DNA of 64,000 nt from Acanthochlamys bracteata (lineage: Eukaryota; Streptophyta; Magnoliopsida; Pandanales; Velloziaceae): NCBI GenBank assembly GCA_019914995.1, contig CM034145.1, positions 2,728,001 to 2,792,000 on the forward strand, written 5' to 3'. The first letter of the stretch is position 1. Every line of letters starts with the position of its first letter. Below are positions 49,540 to 60,600 of this stretch, piece after piece. The notes under the pieces were generated by a model that was given only the letters and a program-made list of their open reading frames with translations, was not told the DNA's origin and did not search any database. The position numbers and the translations under genes are program-made.

Positions 49540-50900
49540 ACTACCGATGGCAACGTATTGATTCTCACACAATAATCTAATTTACTTCCAAAAATAAAAG
49601 AGAAAGTAACTAACGATAGACTATCACATTAGTCTTAGAATTGAGATAGAGCTTCACAAGAAAGCAAAAAGGGAAAAAATGTTGCATATAACATATTTGC
49701 TGAGAGCATACAACAATAAAAGATTTGATAAGGTAACATTTTTTTAATTAAATGAGTTCACAAATTTATGGGCAAACTCAAAGAAGAGAACAAAAGCTAA
49801 AAGCAGGATCAATAACTTATCTGTGAAATAGAGAAAAACTAAATCTCCCCTAGCAACTAATGGTGGACATTCAGCTTCACTTTCCTTCTACTAGTTCAAG
49901 AAGATGAATGGATGCTGAAAGTAGGATCAACAACTTGTCTGTGAAATAGAACAAAACTTATCTCCCTCGACAACTGATGGCGGATGTTCAGCAATACCAG
50001 AAACAGTCATATAATGCAAAAAAAGGTCACTGAGACGGTAGAGAAGTGTATGTATCTAATCTGTGCAGCTCCATCTAACCACTGCACCAAAGATATCCTA
50101 TAAACAAACACTTAAAGTCCACAACTGCAATGACAAGTATATGAAGAAGCTCAGTATATCAATTCCATGTAAACAAAAAACCTTTTAGACAGTAGAGCTG
50201 ATTGACAGGACCAATCAACTTCTAGTGAACATATCTAGTTATAACTGCAGTTATCTTATCGATATTTGAACTACGTAAATGTCAAAATTTTGACAATAGC
50301 ATACATCTTTGTCAAGAATTGATAATGTAACAATATTAAGCGAAATTTAGTAAGTTTTAGTTTAATAAGACACAGATTACTAGTAAAATTTGCGCATGGC
50401 TTACCTTTTGTTTCTAGCAGTTTAAAGCTCCATTACAGGCTCTCTTTTCCTAAAGTTAAGAGCAAAGAGAATGTAGGGAAATGTTATTAAATAAGTAGGG
50501 AAATGTTATTAAATATCTCTACATGAAATGGGCACCTATGTTTGTGAAAGATTACCTAAAATGGCATGACATTATTTGATGTGATCATAGTTTGTTTTGC
50601 TCAAGAATATGACTAAGATCACAAAACATTTCAAATACTATGTTCATGACACAGCAAACTCGATCTCACAAAATAATCTAATTTAGTTAAAAAAAAAGAA
50701 TAAATTTCTGGATATTGCATTATGAAGTGAAGGGTCAAACTTAAAGAAGATGAAATAAAGCCGTGGGTAGCATCAAAAACTTATCTGTGGAAATAGATCA
50801 AAATGAAAATCTCCCACTAACTAATGGCACGATGTTCAACATCACTTTTCTCCTGCTTGTTCCTCCTGCATAAAACAGTTTAGAATTTAGCCAGTTTCCT
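49540..50900 (-). repeat. Array unit 8 (nearest the candidate first exon)
   Basis: Rearranged: landmarks start at the AATTGAGATAGAGCTTC block (49638) and two ESD-type modules (near 49870 and 49975, the latter reading EHPPSVVEGDK). They then restart with the ACAGTAGAGCTGATTG block (50199), AGCAGTTTAAAGCTCCATTACA (50415) and a last ESD-type module at about 50875-50785 (NKQEKSDVEH), which has a stop and a mutated donor (CAG|ATAAG). This would be the first internal module of a minus-strand transcript. Confidence 0.5.
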
Positions 50901-51495
50901 GCAGAGAATTTAACTAACATACTAAAGCCTAAGAAATTGCAGCTGATGACATATCAAATAACAATGGGCAACAGTGTTCAGGTTTGTTTAGCCTCAGTAC
51001 ATAGAGACTATATGAACATGACTGTAATCCTATTTCAAATGAAGAACCCAGAACTGTGATATTTTATAAGGAACCAAAATTTAAATGATTACAAACATTA
51101 AAAGAAAAAGAAAGAAAACCTTTACAATCACAACGGGAAAAATATGGAAAGAGAAACAACAGTGAATTACAAGAACGGCAAGATTAAAGCAATAAGATCA
51201 CCGTGCGAGAAATTCAAAGAGTACCCCAAGTTCAAACCAAATGAGGAACCCAGATTTTGAAACAATAAAATAGACTGAATTTTCAGGAAAGAAGAAAGAA
51301 ATTAGAAGCAAATTTTATTTAGAACCAAACGAAGAAACAGAAACATTAGAACTACAGATTGGAATTACAAGAACGACTCGAACAGTAAGAACGGAAAGAA
51401 AGACCAAAATACTACAAACACACATATTGTGCAAGAAATTCAAAGAAAGCCAAATTCAAATAGAGAAAGATGCAACTAGAAGGACAGATTATTAC
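50901..51495 (-). other. Probable first intron of the minus-strand unit
   Basis: T-rich on the minus strand, with no open frame. It contains two related blocks, GAATTTCTTGCACAATATG-like (51424-51450) and GAATTTCTCGCACGGTGATC (51195-51215), each followed by CTTGTAATTC. This is a direct repeat of about 230 bases, so duplication has reached the intron too. Confidence 0.4.
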
Positions 51496-51735
51496 CTTAA
51501 TCGGGTCTTCTTCTTCTCCACCCTGTTCTTCTTCTTCATCTGGTTGTTATTGTTCTTTTTCTTCTCCGATCGTGGATTCTTGTAGTTGTTGTTGTTGTTT
51601 CTTGGTTGATGTTTTGCAGAATAAACGAATATAATTAAATTGAAAGGAACGAAAATCCAGAGAAACGCCATAGAATGTTTTGGTTTTAGATGAGGAGATT
51701 GAAGAACAAGAAGAGAACTGGTGGGTTTGGTTCAT
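51496..51735 (-). pseudogene. Candidate first exon with transit-peptide-like start and an in-frame stop
   Basis: Eighty codons run from ATG 51735 to a donor at 51496 (ATTAAG|GTAATA), exactly in phase. The start (MNQTHQFSSCSSISSSK) is Ser/Thr-rich and acid-poor, then Lys/Gln-rich (KKQQQQLQ), like a plastid or mitochondrial targeting sequence. The end is very acidic (QPDEEEEQGGEEEDPIK). A TAA (51549-51547) separates the two parts in the same frame. Either the gene is dead, the frame restarts downstream, or translation ends as a 62-aa peptide. An upstream in-frame ATG at 51774 is likely 5' of the transcript start, judging by the TATA box. Confidence 0.4.
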
Positions 51736-51792
51736 TGTTTCTGTTCTTATTCGGATTTTTATTTTTCTCAGCAACGTTCAATTCAGAGTAGT

Positions 51793-51800
51793 ATTTATAT
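51793..51800 (-). promoter_or_regulatory. TATA box for the minus-strand unit
   Basis: The minus strand reads GCATATAAATACTACTC here. Transcription would be expected 25-35 bases downstream, near 51765, which fits ATG 51735 as the first start codon. This is the only promoter-like signal found beside the array. Confidence 0.45.
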
Positions 51801-52299
51801 GCGTGCCTACGGTAGTATTCCGTGATAAACATTTAAATCTATATACGAAATAAATATTACTCTAATAAACATTTGTATTTTCTTAAATAATTCATGAGGT
51901 GGTAATATTTTGACTCAAGAATTAGGATTGGTTTAATTGGTAGAAAAGAAATTTCTTAAAAATAAATTCAATAAAATTGAATCATTAACAAAATATAACA
52001 AAAATGAGTTTGATGAATTAGAATTCAAATTTTGATAGATTAAAGTGAGCGTCGTGAATTGGGACACACCCTTGTATATTATAATGTTAAGTTTTACGGC
52101 TTCTCTAATCGTAATTTGTATGTTATTTTTTTTTTTATTTGTAGGAATTCGTAATAAGGTCCTACAAATTTAAATTTAAATAGTGTAGGCTTCTCGTAAA
52201 ATATCGACTAAAAAAGACACATTTCATAGAAAAGTATTTATGCACCATATTTCTTTGCATTTGTTACATTAGTCACTATTTCAATGATCTATATTTCAG

Positions 52300-53060
52300 A
52301 ATTGGCAGTACTTAAAATTTTAAAAATTATAAAAGAACAAGTTATTATAATATTTTTATATTTGTAGTTTTTATTATTATTTTTTGATAAGAATCATGCT
52401 CATTTTTTAAAAACTTCAAAATAAGCTAAATTTTCAGATAATTTCTTTATTATAAACATTCATAAATGTCCTCCTAACCAAATACTAGCATGGGCTGATT
52501 TCTCAAAAAAAAAAAAATTAAAAACTTTTTAATGGTTGTAGCAAGTACTTGTGCACCATAAATGTGAATGATATTAAAATAAATAGCTTTTCTAAAAAAA
52601 ATTTTGTTTTCAACTTTTGTGAAAAATGAGCTTGAATTTTTTTCTAAAATATAATAAAAATTATACGTATAAAAATTTTATACGTATAATATCTATCTTG
52701 TCAGATTTTCAAAAAACTTATAAAATACTTTAAAAATTTTATTAAAAAATGAAAACTTAAAATGAATAAAACACACTACTAAACGTGCATACACGAAACA
52801 TCAGTTGACTTTTAAAAAAGATGCACGGGAGTATTTTTGAAAAAACTTTTTTAGAACGTTTGAAAATTTTTAAAAAATGAGATCTATTTTTTTACATAAA
52901 AAATAAAAAGATGAACAATAATAAGATCTTACAACATAGAAATTTTTTAATTTTCTAAATATTCAAAAAATTTATAAAATATTAAAAATACAAAATAAAA
53001 ATTGAAATAAAAAATAGTTGAAAAGCACGCAGAAATATCACCTTACACCAATTGAAATTA
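52300..53060. repeat. Cluster of three AT-rich MITE-like copies
   Basis: Three consecutive stretches (about 52310-52500, 52575-52795 and 52800-53030) each show the dispersed-family layout: a TGAGCTTGAATTTTTTT-like block, ATAATAAAAATTATA, ATTTTCAAAAAACTTATAAA, and A-runs. The short inverted block TATACGTATAAAAATTTTATACGTATA occurs at about 52660-52690. Borders are approximate. Confidence 0.5.
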
Positions 53061-53299
53061 TAAAAAAAAAAAAGGACACATGATGATATAAAAAGCAGAT
53101 CTAATGCACAGATTTTACTAATATTTAGGTATTCAATCAACTTATAGTCATGATTCAATCACTGCAAGCAGAAGAGGATAGGGTTGAAGAAGAAGACGAA
53201 AGTAGTGTATGTATGGATGGATGAGGATAAACAACAATTTGCTAGGAAGAAAATAATTTGCTGATTGAAAATCCTGAAAAGAAAGGTTGGACACAAAAA

Positions 53300-53330
53300 A
53301 ACAAGGAGCACCAAACCGGTGCTCCTTGTT
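53300..53330. repeat. Perfect 13 bp inverted repeat with 5-base loop
   Basis: Left arm AACAAGGAGCACC (53300-53312), loop AAACC, right arm GGTGCTCCTTGTT (53318-53330). It is GC-rich against AT-rich flanks. In a plant genome this is not a terminator in the bacterial sense; it could be a structured RNA element or the terminus of a small insertion. Confidence 0.6.
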
Positions 53331-54674
53331 GAAAAAGGAGATCTCTAGAGAATGCAAAGTACTATTAATTTCGATATCAGCACAAGCAAACCAGAGTGAC
53401 GCCATCTAGTTGAAGGAGTGGAGTTATCAAACAGAAGTTGGCGGAGCTGAGTGCTACACTTCGAAAATTTTAGACAAGCACTTATTGTGGAGCTGAGCTT
53501 AGAACGTATTTAGCTTGATATTAAATTTATTTTTTAAATAAATTTGTAAAAGATAAATTTGGAGTTAAAAATAAATTTGATAATAATTAAATATTTGTAT
53601 TTATTTTGTATTAAAAGAGAATTTGGAATAAAAATTTTAGTTTTAAAAATTGAATTTTGAAAGTGAGATTTTGATAGAAAAAACTTAGTTTAAATTTTTA
53701 TATATTTACTTTAGAAATGAGTTAAAAATTAAAAGTGAATTTGAAAAAAATAAATTTGAAGTGTAGGACACATCCGATGAAACATTCATTAAATAAAATT
53801 TAATTTAATTTTTTATTTTTAATAAATTTTAAAATTTTAATAAATATAATAAATTATATTCATAAAAATTAATATACTTTTAATATGTTAAAAAGTCAGA
53901 ATTATTTTAGAAAAATTTACAATAATCTATTTTAAAAAAATTTATTCTAAACAATTTGAAACGTCTCCGTCAACTTCAATCATTAGGCCAAACGGGTTTC
54001 GTTGTGGGCATGAGTTCAATCTTTCATTGTGGGCATGAGTTCAATCCAGAAAATTCAGAATTGGGTCAGGGTTTATTAAATTCGAGTTTTTAACTCTGAA
54101 CTCTGTCCCCTTCAGGGCTTCATTGAGTGTTTGACGACGGCAAACTCCACCGGTGAGCTTCCTCTCATTCTCCTTCATCTAGGATTTTCTCTAGTTTGCC
54201 AGATTTCTTAGATCAGTATAGATTTTGCGAGTTTCTGTTCATAATTAGAATTTATTTTTAATTATATGAGCTTTATACCAATCGTTTTCATGTTCCTGGT
54301 TGATCGTTAGAATTACTAGTAAATGTAGGAGCTACGTTTACTACTAATTCTAACGATAATGATTCTTTGCTACTACTATGCACAGATTGCTGTTGTGAAG
54401 AACATAATTTGATTTGTTCAGTCTATGGTTGTGATAGTTGACTATAAGGCTTAAGCTTTATTTAAATTTCAGTTATCTGTTAATCGGAGGCAAGTTTGGT
54501 TGAGATACCCTCTAGATTCTGCAAGAAATGAAATCCACCTGTATATAGCTGACCTCAAAGATTTTTCTGAAATATACAACTCATATTTTTCTTGTTTTTC
54601 AAATGTAGTTTTGCTGATTTTCTCAGTTGAAGCTCCATATACAAATTGACCAGATCTGGAAGAAGATTTTCAGA

Positions 54675-57600
54675 ATGGGTTTAACAGGTCTAAGGTACAT
54701 TCTATGGTTTAAGAAAACCTTAACTCCTTTTCTTGTTTTGTCTGGTGTGAACTTCGATCATATGTCAGGACTATTATAGATAGATAAATCAATATGCTAT
54801 GTCAAGAAATTAGAAAGATTAAATGAAACACAGCAAGTTAAACGGAACTAAAACAGAGTAGATGAAGAAGAAACTGATGATTCTGGATACCCTCTCAGCA
54901 GGAGGCGCATAGACTTTATAAAAATGATGGCATAGCTATTGCAAGTGTAGTTGCCATCCATGATTCGTCCAAGAGGGACACTACAGCTAGGTATCTTGTG
55001 ATTAGCATCGATGGCCTATTCGTTGAGATTGATCGGCAGCTTGCCTAATTAGGCATAACGGCTAGTTGGTACCCATTTCTAGGTAGTGTACCCATGTGCC
55101 CAGTTGGCTTCCAGGGCAGGCCAAAAACAGTTGTTCTTTGCTGTGCTGTGCTGTCGGAGTCTGGATGGACAGTGTTGTGGTCCCCTGTTAATGTGTCCTA
55201 TTGCTGAGTGGTTGCCATTGTGCGAAGGATCTTATCAGGACCTGCAGTGCCGTTGTTGGGTAATGCAATGGCACACAGTAGTGTATCATAAATCCTTTAG
55301 TATTACCTTACTGCCTATGATATGCATCTTGTACATGTCGCTGCATGGAATAACTAACCAAACTTTTAATTATTTGGTAGTAGCACTTACGGAGAATAAT
55401 GTTAACATATCTTGAATTGAAGCTCTGTTTACTTCTACAGTAGTAACACCTATGTAATCTTTACTGGTCTATGGATATAATTTCTTTCATTACGGTTAAT
55501 GAATGCCCCTTTGCATTATTGCATGACTACCTGTGTACTTATTTCAGAAACACTTACCTAGCTTGTTTACTAATTACTATTCATGTTAATTGTTAACATT
55601 TGCGAACTTCATTTCAGAAGAAAAGAGCGACCAAAGGTTTCCAGATCTAAACTAGAAAAGAGGCTGAAATTCTATGCAGGTGATTTTTTACCAGTTGAAT
55701 GTTTATGTTATTGGGCATATTTTGTTTTCTATTTCTTTATATCTAGAACATCAAAGAAATGTGATAAAGGCTTTCATGCCATGGTGGAGTTTCTTAAGAG
55801 CTAATCCTTTTTGAAATTTGCGTTTCTTGCAGAGGTTAAAGACTCTGCAGTTGCTTTAGGCGCTAAGAAGGATATTAACAAGGTGATTATGCTATGTTAA
55901 TTTTTCATTGCATGTAATAGTTCCATTTTCTGCATGTGTTGTACCTCATGCTTAACAAGATTAACAAATTGATATTCTCTTTGGGGTGTTTCCTTAGGCC
56001 TAGGTGAGCTTTTATTAAGTTTGATGGGCTATAGTCCAAGTAATAGAGCCTAAGATGTTGTCTAAAACCTAAACAATGAATCCGGTACCTTATTCGAAGC
56101 ATGCCATCGAGTCTGGGGTTACTCTCTAGTATCTATACTCTTTTCTTATTTCTGTTTCTAATTTGAACCAGTCAATCCGTTGTTCAAGGATGCTTTTCAA
56201 TTTCTAAATAAGCAATGGAATCAACATCTAGCAACATAGATATGAGAGTCTATACTCTTTGAAATCTACTTAGTTATAATCCCAACACCCTCAAACTATT
56301 ACTTTCTGGGCAAAACATTTTGTACAGCACCACTTTTTGTGGAAGAACAACCAAGGACCTGGCTTGGGACAGGCTCTTGCCATTGTGTAATACAATAAAA
56401 TATTTTGATCAAGTCAGATGAAAAAACATGTAAGCTTTGGAAGTTAGGTGCTCTGTGTGAACTTTTGGAAGTTAGAGTGAGCACTGTTGTTTCCTTAACG
56501 TAAGTATGTACTTGTCTGATTTATAGTGATTAATTGGATCAAAGTAATTGAAAATGAGTGTGGTGACCTACTGATAGATATAGAGGATTCATGTTTTGTA
56601 TTAGCACACAATCATTCAACAAGTTACCTTAATCTGAGAGGCTCTACAAATCAAGAGATTGGGCTATACTGGTCTCTTGCTCTATTCCTATCTTCATTAG
56701 TTCTTTCTTAAAACCTAAGAGATGGTTAAAACTTGTATTAAGTAGCTCATTTCTTTCCACTGTTTGCTTCTAGTTTTATTTGTGTTTACCAAAAGCATTG
56801 ATTTTCCTAATACACTAATCAAACTCCTATACAATGGGAGATATAAAACTAGTTTATTTGTGACTTAATAATATTTCACATCTAACATTATATTTATTGT
56901 ATGAGCTTTTAGTCAAGTTTGAATTTAAATGATAACTTTTCACGACCCAATCCGGACTGTAACCCGCACTAGATTTAATCAAACTCAATGAGATCCAAGC
57001 TTGACCCAATATAATAAGTGTAGAGCACTATCTTACTCAAACTGAACTAATACGAAATTTTCAAATTTTCCATAGAATCTCCATTATAAATTGAAGTGAT
57101 GAACTTGTACAAGTATATAACATTATTGTACTAACCACCAAAAATATTATAACTAAGAATAATAAGTCCAGCCATCAAAATATGACAAATTACAACAGTT
57201 ATGGGCTACTTGTAGATGACTATACCTAATAGAACTCCAAATTCAAATATACAACTCAAAGATTAGATAAGTATAACTTCAAATACAACTACAAAATGGC
57301 ACTAAAGTAAGTACATGTCTCTCGAAGTTACAGAGCCGATTCACATGAAATAAAATGAGGTACATGGGAAATACCCTCGAAAGATCAACTCGATTTATGA
57401 TGTTAGTTACGCTCACCTCTTGTTCTTCTTTTGGAATATCTAGGAGTCCAAACAAAAGCAAAAGACCCTAATCTCGGTGAGATGAAAGTTGCAGAATGCT
57501 GCATATAAGGTCACTTATACATTACCTAGTAGTTATGTCGCTTTTTATACACAATAAGTCACAATAAAATGGAGCCGATCTTGCTACATACTAACCCCAT

Positions 57601-60600
57601 TCCTTGTTAGAAAAGATATAGTAAGAATGAGATGCACAATACGAAATTGTAGTTTTTATGTATTATGGTGATGGTATAATATCTCAATTCTTATACATCG
57701 AGTGAGTTGAGGCGTAAGATACTCGACATAAGATAAAGTAAGCACTATACAATTGAAAAAGATGTAATGCAATAATATCAATCACATTTTTTTTATTTTA
57801 CGCACGTATTATATACTCGTATTTTTTCCAACACATATCTTCACCAAAATTCTGGAGGTTCAAACGCTCTTAATGCCCCATTGAGGCTACTACCGTCCAA
57901 AATGATCAGTCTGTGTAGTCCTAAAATAAGTATATGGCCATAGGTTGGTCTGTCTCACTCCCATTGAGGTGGATGTTAGGGAGTACTTCTCCATTTCCAT
58001 TTCAACATTTCGTATCCCAAAAAATATTAGTTGGTTGTATGTTATAGAATCTTTGTATGTATTATTTTTAAGCTAAAAACAAGACAAACTCATTCCCTCA
58101 AATAAAATTTGAATAAATTTTTTTTTTCGTAAAAGCACCTTATTTTAATCTAACAAAAGGCCTACATGTCCTAAATTCATCCTTTGGCTCACCTAGTCTA
58201 CTTCCATGTAGTGCGAGTATTAATACAGAATGAAATATTAGTCTTCAAGCCTCTAATGATATTCTTCATAAATCAAAGTACTCACATGTACTTATAAGGC
58301 AAGAGTATATTGAGGGCACATTTGGCACTCTATTTTATTCTTTTTACTATTTCATTTCAATTTCTTGTTTCCAAATAAACTTTCTATAGTATTAAAAAAA
58401 ATTTTAAATTTTGGAAAGTACAACTAAATTGTACGTCATAAAATTTTTATATTTATAATTTTAATTTTTTTAATGTAAAAATGTCAAACTCGTTTTCAAA
58501 AAGCCTAAAAGATAAGCTCATTTTCAGAAAAAAAGACTTATTTAAGCACTCCAAAATGACCCCTGAGTTTTTAAGAAAATCCATTTCAAAAACCATATTC
58601 ATTTATTTATCATACATTCTTATAGAAGAATTTTTAATGTATACTGACTCATGCCCTTAGATATTATAAGGTGCTAGTATGTGATGATAGATAGAATGGA
58701 TAATTGAGACAAGCATCTAACCTAATTACTTACTAGGATGCTATTATAATTGATTATTATAATTCTTGTTTAAGCATGCGCTATCCGACATTATATAGAA
58801 TGAAGGAATAAATCTTATAATGTATTGATAGTGGTTAAGTATCTTGAGATTTTCAAACGAAATGTTAATCATGCTAAGAAGACTAACAATAAAAGATAAG
58901 AAGGAAATACACGAGTAATCCTTATATGGGATCACGCAATCACAGATCCACAAGCTAACTCTAAGTTATACCATTCGGTCCAAACTCTATTTCTGATTCT
59001 AATCCATATATGGATATAATTATTACGTATCCTGATAAACGGAAATCAATTCTAAACACCACAACCAAGTTTACAATTTTAGTACAAAATCAAGTCTATA
59101 GTCTTACCATTGTTGCTAACATAAATTTGGTCCCAATGTTGGTTTGATTCATTTATTTACCATTTTACATTCGATCATCATTCAAACATTTTATAATACG
59201 TGTCTAATGCAAGGCAATGATTAGATCCTGAATCGGCTTCGTACTGTAACAATGAACTTTTCGATCACCAATCATGAGAACACTTCTAATGAATTAATAG
59301 ATGGTTCGATTGTAATCCAAAGGGTACCAAGTGAGTATTATAACTCACTAATGAGGTGGGTTCAACTTGTTCGCAAAATTCGGACAATTAGGGTATCTGT
59401 CATAATTGAATTGGCTGAAGAAGGATGATAATAACAACAAAAAAGTAATAGCAATAGATATTATCAACAGCATAGTCATAGCTATCAGCAATTACCTGTA
59501 ATCTGGTGACCATGAGCAAGCTTGCTCATGGTGAACGATGATGTAAGCGGCGGTTGCTCTGAGAGGACTACTAAAGTAGCAATATCAAGCATGATAGTCG
59601 AAGTATTGACCGGCACTCAAATGTCGCACATGTGCATGCGATGTTTAGAAAGGTGGTTAGAACGGCAACTATTGTTGGAATTGAGATAAGAATGTTGACA
59701 GGAGAAGCAGAAAAGTGATTAGTGGCGATGGAACTGATCTGGTGACCCGGCACACGAGAGAGGGAGAGGTAAAAGAATGCATGGCTGTGGAGAGAAGAAA
59801 AAGAAGGAACGGGACAAGAGAAGGAGACCGATGGCTATGCGGGTAAGGAATAAGAAAAGCATGGCCACAGAGGAAGGAGAGAAACAAAAAGCAAAGAGGA
59901 ACAAAGGAAAAATGAAAGAAAGGGTAAAGAAAAGATTTAAGGCTAGAGTTTGGAATTAGAAATTGTTTATAATGAGGTGAAATTATGTGGTTAGGATTTA
60001 AGTTGAAATTAAGGTTTATATTGTTGGTGTAGATTAAGCCACAGGAAAGTCAAAGGCAGACGGGCTTGGAGTCATGTTCGATTTTACTAGTTATTTTTAA
60101 ACATTAGGTAAAATTATTCCACTGATTAGTAGATCCAATAAGAAAAGATTTATTTGCTAAATTATCTTGAACAAAAATTTTGGGCTCATAACTTTGCAAG
60201 TGCTTATGTCCGTATTTTGTAAACTGTCTTTTAAGGTCTCAGCAATGGCATATTCGTTAAAATTTACTCAATTCACTTTTCAAACTATAATTAATATGTC
60301 AAATTTGAATAAGTATAAACATGCTACAATGGATCCCTTTCACAAACTACCTATTCAGTGAGACTATTGATTTCATTTAAGCTGTAAAGTACCTACCTAA
60401 AGTTGTGTACACTAAAAAGCAAGTTGGATTTGTGTGAGGAGATTAGGCTTTTGTCTTTTAGTAATTTTTCTCGTAGGTACTCCAGAAGCTACACTGCTAT
60501 ATCTCATCTAGGGTCTCAAACTTCATATTAGGGTTGATTTTATTCTATGTATTAGTATATAGTCTGTAATTTTGGGTGCATACGTGTCATATTAGCTTAT

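Larger units (their letters stand above)
28480..50900 (-). repeat. Degenerate tandem array of a multi-exon-like unit (about eight copies)
   Basis: Landmarks recur in the same order along the plus strand: a GACAGTAGAGCTAATTGTCC block, CATCCAACAATTCATCTGTC, AATTGCAATAGAGCTTG, CAACTGATGGTGGATGTTCA with TTCCTCCTGCATAAG, AACTCTTCAACAAGGAAA, CCATATCTCCAAGAAATGA, CTCCAACTTCTGAACAAAT, GTTCAAAGCTTCATTGCAG, CTCTACTTCAGGAAGAGGAT, and a TGGTGGCAAATGATGGTAGG block. On the minus strand several modules are flanked by AG and GT borders (for example TTTTGCAG|9 codons|GTAAGAATT, and a 20-codon module ending DELLDEIG|GTTAGT). The spacers are T-rich like plant introns. The same reading frame stays open in several copies of some modules and is broken in others. 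Copies in the middle are most alike; those at the left end are most diverged. The product is unknown. Confidence 0.75.
51801..54674. other. AT-rich intergenic region with MITE-like cluster
   Basis: No gene supported. The minus-strand frame of 85 codons at 53405-53148 (ATG ... ACADIEINSTLHSLEISFF ... hydrophobic end) lies in a less AT-rich patch with a perfect hairpin in its middle; I regard it as unproven. At 53999-54053 a block of about 26 bases (GTTGTGGGCATGAGTTCAAT) is tandemly doubled. The last 600 bases are promoter and leader, perhaps with a non-coding first exon, for the next gene. Confidence 0.4.

Noticed and set aside
28480-50900. Interpretation of the array as a satellite or CRISPR-like array
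   Set aside because: Most units are kilobases long, contain splice-like borders and differ by insertions and deletions; there is no short regular repeat and spacer pattern.
53148-53405. 85-codon minus-strand ORF starting MASLWFACADIEINS
   Set aside because: No recognisable family or promoter, hydrophobic tail, and a perfect hairpin in the middle of the frame; not enough to call a gene.
59669-59959. Overlapping frames on both strands (Phe/Leu-rich on minus, Lys/Arg-rich on plus)
   Set aside because: Low-complexity purine-rich tract inside intron 3; no splice or conservation signal.
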